Below, in pieces: positions 32,890-40,703 of a DNA stretch of 64,000 nucleotides; positions within the stretch are counted from its first letter, which is position 1; each line of letters begins with the position of its first letter. Origin of the DNA: Candidatus Zixiibacteriota bacterium (GTDB lineage: Bacteria; Zixibacteria; MSB-5A5; GN15; JAAZOE01); the NCBI GenBank assembly GCA_023138975.1, contig JAGLON010000031.1, positions 55,199 to 119,198 on the forward strand, written 5' to 3'. The position numbers and the translations under genes were made by a program. The notes under the pieces were generated by a model. It had not been told where the DNA came from, made no database searches, and saw only the letters and a program-made list of their open reading frames with translations.

Positions 32890-35541
32890 ATGAATTATGT
32901 CAATAGTATACTTGTATCTATTATAGCATTATCAATTCTCATATGTAATGCCAATAGCGCAACCGACATTACCTTCTCAGATCCTTTAATCCTTGAGACA
33001 ACAGCAGATTTCTATCTCACTGAATCTTTCAAAGAATCGGTTGAAGTGAATGGATATAAAGTTGGTTCCAGCGACAAGTGTTTGCTGGTTATATACGAAG
33101 TAATGAACGCAGATATTCAGTATATGGTTCGCGTTGATACTACTGGACTGATTATAGATACGGTGCCACACTCTTATCGCACATATGAAGAGGCGAAAGG
33201 TAACCTCAGTGGATTTGTCATACAAGCTATTACTTGGGAATCCCCATACTTCTATATTTGGGAGATGAGGGATAACTTAGTTCATTATACTCGCATCGAC
33301 GGAAGTTTAAGCAAAGTTGACCACGAACCGGTACAATTATTTTATCACCCGCCTTCAGGGTGGGGACATACCAATAAATTAGTTTTTGATGGCAGTAAAG
33401 TTTGGAGTATTGACGAACAGGATAGCTTTGATATTAGCCTTTACCAGGCAGGGAATACAGAACCACTTCTCAAGGATGTACGGTTATCTATTGACATATC
33501 GATTACGTATTTCGCTGAGGCTTCTCAGGGACTTTATATGGCGATTGTTGAAACTGGTGGAGCAGTAATATATCGAGTGTTTATTGATGAGAATGGTCAG
33601 GTTACTTACCCCGGTCAAATGTCAGATTCTGAATTTGACTCTCAATACACATGGTGCGGTGCCTATATCCCCGGAAGTGACACAATGTATGTCTATTGGA
33701 TTTCAAAGACGGAAGATGAAAAGAAGGCATTGACTTATTACCGGGTATCAGTATCAAACGGCGAAAATGACGGGACGATTCAAGTTACTTTACCTTTAGA
33801 TTCTACGTATCGATATACCGGATACTACGGCTGTTTTTTTCATGACGGGCTGTTAACAGTATTATCACGAATAAATATTGCAGGAGACAGACATGTGATC
33901 TTTCACACGATTAATCCGGCAGATAGTTCTGTCGTAAATTATGGTTTGCTGGACCATCAGTATTATCGTGATACATACTTTCTTTATCAGGATAACCAGC
34001 CGAACATTGGTGAATATCTTTTATGGGGGGAGAACAAATCTCTAAAGCTTGTTTCTCTGAATATGGATGCTCTTATAGAACCGCATATAACCAATCCACT
34101 CAACTTTATGTCTTCAAAAAGTTCTGAGGTATCCTTAGCATGTGATGCGGATGGTTTGTTAGCATATACCCGTCTGGATGATTCCGGCAATGCATACGTA
34201 AGAGGATATAGGATTCCAAACGGCTCTCCCTTTGAGATAGAGTCCGAGTTTACTGTATTTGATGATACTGCTCGTATTCTTCGCTCGCACGTATTACATG
34301 CTGCAGGATTTAATGTATTTTATTGGCATCTGAATTTGTATGAGAATGTATATGAACAAAAATGTGTATTTTTTAATGGTAATACTCCCTCAATTCATGA
34401 AATCGCAAACGCAATTGTGATTGATACCTCTAATGGCCACGGTTCGAAACCAAGTTTTATTGAGAGCGATTCATTACTCTATATAAACTTTTTAGACTCC
34501 CGGTATCATGGCTATTTCTGGACAAACGGATCGTCTACTAAGATACGCGGAATCGATCTAATAAATTCACAATTGACGGATCTTGATATAGTCATAACTA
34601 CCAACGGCAGTAGCGCAGTAGTTCATGAAAACGATACATTTTTCTGTATATCTTCAAATATATATTGCTCTGAACAGACTGGAACATTTCCAATATGTAC
34701 GGAGTTCTTGGGCTGGTATGACATGGATATTGCGGTAAATGGACAGTTAGTGGACAACTTTAGCCTGTCGAATTATTTGACTTCCGCCAGAAGTGGTATG
34801 ATTGATATTAGGTCCCGTAATATCAATGGCGAAAACATAATACTAGATTCGCAGGATTTTTTCCTTAAGCGGCTAAACGACAACAGAGATGGACTCGATA
34901 TTGTTTGTAATCCGATCGATTACTGTTCTGATGTTGTTAGTCATCAGGTTGCCTCAGATTTCGTTACAGAATTGATCGAAACTAGCGAGTATATTACATT
35001 GATGATGTTTAACAAGGAAGATTTTGGGGGAAATAACACAATTCTTATTCTTGACAAAGAGTGGAACTACATAGCGCACCATCCGATACCATTGACAGGA
35101 TTTGTTCAGGACGTGACAGGATTTTCCTATAGTGATGTGACAGATGAGATATTTATTGGTTATGAATCTTACTTTGGTCTACCGTATGCCAGTGTGAAGT
35201 CTGTTCTGCAATCGATTCAAATAAGAAATATTACCAGTAATGATGATAATGATCCCAGCAATATGATATTCAATCTAAATCAGAATTATCCCAACCCATT
35301 TAATCCTTTTACCAAAATCGAATTTACATTAGACCAGCAATCATCGGTTTCAGTTGAAATATTTAACATTGTTGGGCAGAAGATGAAAGCCCTCATAGAT
35401 GATATTCTTCCAGCAGGTAATCATAGTATTGTATGGGATGGTACTGATGGAAGTGGTGATGCGGTTGCATCCGGGATTTACTTATATAGATTAACCTCCA
35501 ATAATAAAACATCGACAAAGAAAATGATTCTAGTAAAATAA
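32890..35541 (+). CDS. Large secreted protein with C-terminal type IX sorting-like domain
   Basis: 883 residues, signal peptide MNYVNSILVSIIALSILICNANSA, good GGAGG-type site before the ATG. The body is beta-rich and resembles a repetitive propeller-like exoprotein (many short DG/GS turns), with no catalytic motif I recognise. The C-terminus is a textbook FlgD-like/type IX sorting domain: NQNYPNPFNPFTKIEFTL, VSVEIFNIVGQKM, AGNHSIVWDGTD, ASGIYLYRLTS and a basic end (KKMILVK). It sits between two repeat-rich gaps, with lower-GC codon use than the core genes around it, so it may be accessory. Confidence 0.8.
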   Translation: MNYVNSILVSIIALSILICNANSATDITFSDPLILETTADFYLTESFKESVEVNGYKVGSSDKCLLVIYEVMNADIQYMVRVDTTGLIIDTVPHSYRTYEEAKGNLSGFVIQAITWESPYFYIWEMRDNLVHYTRIDGSLSKVDHEPVQLFYHPPSGWGHTNKLVFDGSKVWSIDEQDSFDISLYQAGNTEPLLKDVRLSIDISITYFAEASQGLYMAIVETGGAVIYRVFIDENGQVTYPGQMSDSEFDSQYTWCGAYIPGSDTMYVYWISKTEDEKKALTYYRVSVSNGENDGTIQVTLPLDSTYRYTGYYGCFFHDGLLTVLSRINIAGDRHVIFHTINPADSSVVNYGLLDHQYYRDTYFLYQDNQPNIGEYLLWGENKSLKLVSLNMDALIEPHITNPLNFMSSKSSEVSLACDADGLLAYTRLDDSGNAYVRGYRIPNGSPFEIESEFTVFDDTARILRSHVLHAAGFNVFYWHLNLYENVYEQKCVFFNGNTPSIHEIANAIVIDTSNGHGSKPSFIESDSLLYINFLDSRYHGYFWTNGSSTKIRGIDLINSQLTDLDIVITTNGSSAVVHENDTFFCISSNIYCSEQTGTFPICTEFLGWYDMDIAVNGQLVDNFSLSNYLTSARSGMIDIRSRNINGENIILDSQDFFLKRLNDNRDGLDIVCNPIDYCSDVVSHQVASDFVTELIETSEYITLMMFNKEDFGGNNTILILDKEWNYIAHHPIPLTGFVQDVTGFSYSDVTDEIFIGYESYFGLPYASVKSVLQSIQIRNITSNDDNDPSNMIFNLNQNYPNPFNPFTKIEFTLDQQSSVSVEIFNIVGQKMKALIDDILPAGNHSIVWDGTDGSGDAVASGIYLYRLTSNNKTSTKKMILVK

Positions 35542-35544
35542 AAT

Positions 35545-35619
35545 ATTGGTATCCCATGGCTATGCCATGGGTAAGTAAAAAGAAATTTTCGCCCCACGGC
35601 AGAACCGTGGGGTACCCAA
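35545..35619. repeat. Twin-hairpin palindromic unit (BIME-like)
   Basis: Hairpin one is CCCATGGC-TAT-GCCATGGG (35553-35571). Hairpin two is CCCCACGG-CAGAA-CCGTGGGG (35592-35612). The outer ends ATTGGTATCC and GGTACCCAAT are themselves nearly inverted, so the whole 75-base unit could form a large cruciform. It follows the stop of the secreted protein by three bases and could also serve as a terminator or mRNA-end stabiliser. Confidence 0.65.
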
Positions 35620-35632
35620 TAAAGTGAAATAT

Positions 35633-35658
35633 TTCGGAATTAGTAGTAAATTTGTAAT
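35633..35658 (-). repeat. Fragment of repeat family A
   Basis: On the minus strand ACAAATTTACTACTAATTCC followed by GAA, matching the copy-1 leader ACAAATTTCACTACC..GATACTAATTCCGAA except for small internal deletions of about 1 and 11 bases. Only the right-hand leader of the repeat is present. Confidence 0.45.
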
Positions 35659-35746
35659 GAATCTGCTGCTGCGGCAGATGAGAATGTTTGTTGTGCACAC
35701 AATAATTTAGTAACAATTTCTATAAATATTCGTTTCTATTAGGATT

Positions 35747-36289
35747 ATGAAACAGCCAATACTAACAACTGAACGGATGATTCTCCGGCCGTTTGAGCTG
35801 TCCGATGCCAATGATGTTCAGCGTCTCGCCGGAGCCAGAGAAATTGCCGATACGACTCTGACTATTCCGCACCCATACGAAGACGGTATGGCCGAGGAAT
35901 GGATAAAGACGCACAAACCGCAATTCGAGCTCGGTAAACTGGTGAACTTTGCGTTGACCGGCATTGAAGGTGGTTTATTGATGGGCGCTATCGGTCTGAC
36001 AATCAATAAGACTCACAACAACGCCGAAATGGGCTATTGGGTCGGGAAGCCGTTTTGGAATGGTGGCTATTGCACCGAGGCGGCCGCAGCGGTTATGCAG
36101 TATGCTTTTTCCGAGTTGGAACTGAACCGGGTTTTTGCTAATTATGTGTCGCGCAATTCTGCTTCGGGTCGGATTATGGAGAAGATCGGCATGAAATACG
36201 AGGGGATGATGCCGAAGCATGTTCTTAACAACGGCGTTTATGAAGATTTGATACTATATGGAATAGTTAGGTCCGACTGGGAAAAGTAA
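35747..36289 (+). CDS. GNAT-family N-acetyltransferase, RimJ/RimL-like
   Basis: Transfers acetyl groups from acetyl-CoA. 180 residues with the RimJ/RimL layout: TERMILRPFELSDANDVQRL, then the acetyl-CoA core MGYWVGKPFWNGGYCTEAAAAV, the NRVFANYVSRNSASGRIMEKIGM block and a terminal YEDLILYGI. Substrate cannot be told; rimJ-like proteins modify ribosomal proteins or small amines. A weak AGGA lies close before the ATG. Followed by a strong terminator. Confidence 0.88.
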   Translation: MKQPILTTERMILRPFELSDANDVQRLAGAREIADTTLTIPHPYEDGMAEEWIKTHKPQFELGKLVNFALTGIEGGLLMGAIGLTINKTHNNAEMGYWVGKPFWNGGYCTEAAAAVMQYAFSELELNRVFANYVSRNSASGRIMEKIGMKYEGMMPKHVLNNGVYEDLILYGIVRSDWEK

Positions 36290-36302
36290 ACTCGCAAGGC
36301 AT

Positions 36303-36336
36303 AAAAAAAGCCCCAGAAAGTCGGGGCTTTTTTTTA
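36303..36336 (+). terminator. Bidirectional terminator
   Basis: Stem AAAGCCCC/GGGGCTTT around AGAAAGTC, with seven A before and eight or more T after. Serves the acetyltransferase gene and the convergent caspase-like gene. Confidence 0.88.
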
Positions 36337-36347
36337 TTTAGAAAAAA

Positions 36348-37232
36348 CTACATGTCAAATGATCCGGTATATTTATCGGTGTAACCCGGACTGACTCTTA
36401 CATGGTAAGGTTTGGCCCATGCTTTCATTCCGATTTTAGCCTGTTCCGCGCAGTCTTCGGCGTAGTCATACGAGCCGTTGGCGGCTTCCAGCCAGTAGTA
36501 GGTCCAGGCGCCGTTTTGCAGGGTTGGCGCATCGTAGGAGTAAGTGTTGTTTGATGCGGTCGCGACCACAGATCCTGTTTCCCCGTCAGATAAAAACGAG
36601 CCGATTTTGCAGGCATCGAGCATGACCAGGACCTTACTGGAAGCGGTAGCGTTAATATAGTTCATTATGTAGCCATGACTGATATAGTATAAGTCAGTTG
36701 ATATGATGGATGATCCAACACTGATTTTATCGCCATGACCGGAATAAAAGAACGCTATTTCATCATCAGGCCCGGCGACAGTTGACAACCATTGCAGGCC
36801 GTCAGCGATATTGTCGGCTGTGGCACTACGATCCATATCGCTTTGAATTGTGAATCCCTGGCTCCTGAGATAGGATGAAATTTCACGGGCATCATCATCG
36901 GCATACTGCAGATCATTGGCCGTGCCATCATAGTCGGAAATTCCGACGATATAGGCATATTTATGCGGTGGGTTTGGGTTGGGATCATCTTCCGGTTCCG
37001 GTGGTGGTTTTGGAGGTTTTTTCTCGGCGCTTTCGATAATTACCGCGTCAGAGGCATACATAGTAAATGAGTCCTTGACCTCCTGAGGCCGGGTATCAAT
37101 AAATTCTGGACGTTGTACTAAAACAATTGAGGAATCATCAGTTGGTGCAGTGATATCGGTATTGTCACTACAACCAAACACTAGAAGCATAGAGAACATG
37201 AAGGTGAGAGAAAATAAAAGTTTCTTCATCAT
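36348..37232 (-). CDS. Caspase-like (C14 family) lipoprotein
   Basis: 294 residues. Lipobox LVFGC with acylation at Cys21, then a Pro/Lys-rich linker (KKPPKPPPEPEDDPNPNPP) and a C14 caspase/metacaspase domain from about 90. The dyad is present: His166 in FFYSGHGDK and Cys208 in VMLDACKIGSF. Preceding motifs YAYIVGISDYDG and LQYADDDAREI also fit. The domain should sit in the periplasm or on the outer membrane. Metacaspase-like proteases cut after basic residues in characterised members; the substrate here is unknown. AAGGAG supports the start. The 195-base upstream gap is GC-rich in part, with no element I can name. Confidence 0.85.
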   Translation of the reverse strand: MMKKLLFSLTFMFSMLLVFGCSDNTDITAPTDDSSIVLVQRPEFIDTRPQEVKDSFTMYASDAVIIESAEKKPPKPPPEPEDDPNPNPPHKYAYIVGISDYDGTANDLQYADDDAREISSYLRSQGFTIQSDMDRSATADNIADGLQWLSTVAGPDDEIAFFYSGHGDKISVGSSIISTDLYYISHGYIMNYINATASSKVLVMLDACKIGSFLSDGETGSVVATASNNTYSYDAPTLQNGAWTYYWLEAANGSYDYAEDCAEQAKIGMKAWAKPYHVRVSPGYTDKYTGSFDM

Positions 37233-37427
37233 GACTTCTCCTTAATAATGAGATAATATTGTGGTTTCCTCACAGCGCCAGCACTATGATGTGGTAGCCT
37301 CCTTGATGAAGTATTTTAAAGATGTAGGCCCGGCAACGCCCCCGATAGGTGTTTAATTAGTGTAATAGTATATTCAAGATATAAAAATATATTTTTACGG
37401 CAAGGAAAAAAGTACTAAACTTGGTGT

Positions 37428-38081
37428 TTATTGTCCTCCTACCGATTGCATACGATGCGGATAACTGTTTACTCTTGTTTTTGGGGAGATTGGTTCTTCG
37501 ACTAAGGATATCTGAAAATCGTTTATATCAGCATGGAGACGGTTGGTGCTGATTTTTAGTTTGCGGAGGGCTTTCATAAAATACGGATTGGCGTGATGTG
37601 AACCGGCGACGGAATCTATTAAGTACTCTTCGACTTCCGTGAGTCCTTTTATCTCTGATTGCATTTTCGAGATGCGACCGGCCAGTGATTGACTGGCTTT
37701 TGAGACCGAATCAGCGACTTCCATCATTTCATCGCCTCGACGAAGGGTGAGACGCCAACCCAAGTCACCCCGGCTCATTTTATCCATGGCTGATGTCAGA
37801 CGTTTTCCCGGACCGAGAATGCACCCAGTGCATTTTCGCATAGTCAATACCATAAAAATCAACCCGGCAAGGTACCCGACCCACATTATTATGGGAATAA
37901 TCGTGATAGCTGAGGTAAAAAAAGAGCCTGAAGATGTCAGGCTGGTAGAATCGATATTTAGATATATGACGGCGGTGATTACGAGAAGAATAAGGCTCAT
38001 GGAGAGATAAACAATGCTGCCGGTCTTGAGCCATGTTCCCGTTTCCATATTCGCAAACGGTCGCATGCGACGGTTCTTCAT
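37428..38081 (-). CDS. Two-TM protein with HAMP domain and no output domain
   Basis: 217 residues. Two hydrophobic segments (about 18-41 and 57-81) separated by a very short loop. A HAMP-like region follows (about 85-140: GPGKRLTSAMDKMSRGDLGWRL then GDEMMEVADSVSKAS), then a helical tail to about 195. There is no methyl-accepting, kinase or cyclase domain. It may gate or relay within a larger receptor complex, or be a remnant. Cys84 and Cys87 sit right after TM2. No obvious partner in the operon. Confidence 0.7.
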   Translation of the reverse strand: MKNRRMRPFANMETGTWLKTGSIVYLSMSLILLVITAVIYLNIDSTSLTSSGSFFTSAITIIPIIMWVGYLAGLIFMVLTMRKCTGCILGPGKRLTSAMDKMSRGDLGWRLTLRRGDEMMEVADSVSKASQSLAGRISKMQSEIKGLTEVEEYLIDSVAGSHHANPYFMKALRKLKISTNRLHADINDFQISLVEEPISPKTRVNSYPHRMQSVGGQ

Positions 38082-38195
38082 GTCACACTCCTTATTTAAT
38101 CCTTATTTATCATATCGGAGAATCTTTGTCCGGCTTTACCTCCAATTGCGTTTTTCCTTGACTAACTCTTTTTAGTCCAATACCTTTATCATCGT

Positions 38196-39320
38196 ATGAA
38201 AGAACCATTCCCATACGATATGCGAGCGGTTTTAGGCGCGGCCGGTAAAGGCTTTTCGCTGAAGAAGATTACCGCAGGAACAGTTTTTCTGCTGTTGGGG
38301 TATGTTCTTTATGTTGCCTTTACCTATTTAGCCCTAATGATCGACGGTGTGCGATTTGACTATATCTGGCAATCGTACGGGTTATTCCCGGTAAAGATTT
38401 ACTCATTTGATTCTGTTATCGCTATAATCACACAGGGAATCGGAATTGTGCTGGCAGTATTGGCGATATCACAGTCTATTTTGGCCGGAGCGGTGATAAG
38501 TTTTGAGGAGATCCGGGGAGATTATTTTTATTCAATTTTTGATTCGGTTAAGTTTACATTCAAACGCACGCCGACCTTGGTGCTGGGATTTTTGTCATTA
38601 GGAGCCTTTATCGGTTTTGTCTGGCTCCTGGGATTTTTGACCGGTTTGATCTCCCGCATCCCGGAAATCGGCGAGATTGCGATTGGCTTGTTCTATCTGG
38701 TGCCGATATTTATAACTTTCGTTTTGACGCTATTCATAATTTTTGTCGGACTAGCTGGCATTGTATTGCTTCCGGTAGTTATCGCTGCGCAAAAAGAGAA
38801 CGAGCTCTTTGGTCCGCTTTTACATCTGTTTTCGGTCTTGATAAAAGAACCGTTGAGATTCTTTTGGTATCTGGCCGTCACCTCTGTAATTGCCAAAGTG
38901 GCATCGTTTGTTTTGGCCTATGTGTTTTACCGTTCGATTCAGTTTTCTCATATGGTACTCAAGAGCGGAGGCGGCGACACCATTGACCGGATGTTTAACG
39001 CGGCGTTTAATATGCTCCCCTTGAATTCGCCGATACTGGGATTTTTCTGTAATATATTTCCCGGAATCACTTTCGGTTTTTCGTTTTCCCGATTCGGGTA
39101 TGGGGGAGACAAGTCTATTGGAGCAATCCTGCTGGCGATTTCTTTCTTTATTCTTTTTGTTGTCATAGGCGGTTACATGGTTTCAGTCATCTCAACCGGT
39201 ATGGCGCGGGGATACACGGTCATCCGGCGTATGAAAGATGATTATCTGATAACCGAAGAAGACCCGATGAAAAGTCATGAGGATTACGTCAACCCTCCAT
39301 TTAAAACTGATAAATCATAG
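38196..39320 (+). CDS. Polytopic membrane protein of unknown function
   Basis: 374 residues, with about six to eight hydrophobic segments, the first at about 26-48. There is a cytoplasmic basic N-terminus and a charged C-terminal tail (RRMKDDYLITEEDP). Intracellular helices contain FEEIRGDYFYSIFDSVKFTF. I do not recognise a family; similar multi-TM proteins of FCB bacteria are annotated only as hypothetical. It precedes two glycosyltransferase-like genes by 33 bases, so it may share their transcript. Confidence 0.65.
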   Translation: MKEPFPYDMRAVLGAAGKGFSLKKITAGTVFLLLGYVLYVAFTYLALMIDGVRFDYIWQSYGLFPVKIYSFDSVIAIITQGIGIVLAVLAISQSILAGAVISFEEIRGDYFYSIFDSVKFTFKRTPTLVLGFLSLGAFIGFVWLLGFLTGLISRIPEIGEIAIGLFYLVPIFITFVLTLFIIFVGLAGIVLLPVVIAAQKENELFGPLLHLFSVLIKEPLRFFWYLAVTSVIAKVASFVLAYVFYRSIQFSHMVLKSGGGDTIDRMFNAAFNMLPLNSPILGFFCNIFPGITFGFSFSRFGYGGDKSIGAILLAISFFILFVVIGGYMVSVISTGMARGYTVIRRMKDDYLITEEDPMKSHEDYVNPPFKTDKS

Positions 39321-39353
39321 ACTCTAGACCAAAGCCCCTTAAGGACAGATAGA

Positions 39354-40703
39354 ATGCGAGTGAGTTTCCAAAACCTCCGTGATTCGCTTGTTTCCTTTCT
39401 TTCGTGGGCAGGTTCACGCCATGATTTACAGTATCTCTTTCTCTTCGCATTTATCTTCAGATTTGGCTATATGATGTTGATGCTGGGGCAGGTGACTTCG
39501 GCTGAGATGTTGGAATTGGCACCTGACACAATTCGTTATGTCAACATTGGAAAAGGTCTGATTTCCTGGGAGATTATTGATGAGGGAGCTATTGCCATAT
39601 TCGGACCGGGATATGGGGTGTTTTTAGGGACAATCTTTTTATTTACAGGCGTTACTGCAATTCCTGTCCTGTTAATTCAGATAATAATGAGCAGCCTAAG
39701 CTGTGGGCTTATCTATAAATTCGGTAAAGAGCTTACCGGGTCAAAAGCGATTGGGCTTATTGCGGGTTATCTGGCGGCAGTTTCGTTTACGTCGATTTCA
39801 TTGGCGAATATTCTACTGTCCGACACTCTATTTTTCTTTTTATTTATAGCCGGTAATTTACTTTTCCTGAGAAGTTTTAATTCGGGCAAATGGTCTCAGA
39901 TTATTGCCTCCGGAGTTATTATTGGTTGTGCGATTTTAACCCGAGCCATCGGGCAATTCTGGCCGGTTGTCATGCTGGTTTTGCCGATTTTCTTTATTCC
40001 GGTTTTTGACAGGAAAGAACGGCTTATAATCAGGGCAAGGTTGTACGGCAAATATGCCGTCGCGGCTTTAATCTCTCTTTTGCTTATGACGGTGTGGATT
40101 TCAAGAAATTATTATTACTATGATCAACCAGTATTTACTCTCGCCAGCGCCGGAGGTCCAGCTAATGTAGCTGCAATTACGTGGGCTGAATTGGAGAATA
40201 AAACATCTGGTGAAATAAAGAGCGAATGGTATAAAGAGTACGCCAGTTCGACTGGAAAAGACATATCTCTGCTTATAAATCAATACCAACTATATTCTGA
40301 AAAGACTCAAGAATGCCTGCAGGAGCATCCTTTGGGGATGTTAAAAACCTATTGGAATTTAGTATGGGACAATGTTACTGCAGTAAATGAATTGTATCGT
40401 GCGCAATTACCATTATACAAGTTTTCCATTATGAATACAATGTATTGGTATAGGGGGGAATCATACAATCTGGCACATATAGTCTTTAGTATAATCGGCA
40501 TGATAATATTGGTTTTGACACAAAGATGGCGAGTGTTAGTGTTTTTGGGAGTTATCTTTTTCTATTTTGCCGTATTAATCGGTTTTACACAGTGGCAGGG
40601 TTCGCGGTTATTTTATCCAGCTTTGCTCGCAGAGGTAGTACTCTTTGCAACGGCAATAGTTTTTATTTGGCAGATTCTTAAAAGTGTCAGGAAACTTATT
40701 TGA
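39354..40703 (+). CDS. GT-C type membrane glycosyltransferase (family 39-like)
   Basis: 449 residues with about ten membrane segments. The first periplasmic loop holds the acidic site residue Asp58 in LAPDTIRYVNIGKG, where PMT/ArnT-like enzymes carry the catalytic Asp. Further loops have FGPGYGVFLG and ILTRAIGQFW. Such enzymes use polyprenyl-phosphate sugars to glycosylate lipids or proteins outside the membrane. The gene overlaps the next one by 4 bases. Confidence 0.75.
   Translation: MRVSFQNLRDSLVSFLSWAGSRHDLQYLFLFAFIFRFGYMMLMLGQVTSAEMLELAPDTIRYVNIGKGLISWEIIDEGAIAIFGPGYGVFLGTIFLFTGVTAIPVLLIQIIMSSLSCGLIYKFGKELTGSKAIGLIAGYLAAVSFTSISLANILLSDTLFFFLFIAGNLLFLRSFNSGKWSQIIASGVIIGCAILTRAIGQFWPVVMLVLPIFFIPVFDRKERLIIRARLYGKYAVAALISLLLMTVWISRNYYYYDQPVFTLASAGGPANVAAITWAELENKTSGEIKSEWYKEYASSTGKDISLLINQYQLYSEKTQECLQEHPLGMLKTYWNLVWDNVTAVNELYRAQLPLYKFSIMNTMYWYRGESYNLAHIVFSIIGMIILVLTQRWRVLVFLGVIFFYFAVLIGFTQWQGSRLFYPALLAEVVLFATAIVFIWQILKSVRKLI

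Noticed and set aside
35633..35658. Promoter of the acetyltransferase gene
   Set aside because: The AT-rich stretch is a fragment of repeat family A and has no promoter elements at proper spacing.
37233..37427. Riboswitch in the leader of the caspase-like gene
   Set aside because: The minus-strand leader contains GGGGGCGTTGCCGGGCC and AGGAGGCTACC, which loosely recall c-di-GMP motifs, but the conserved core pieces and their order are not there. No class can be named.
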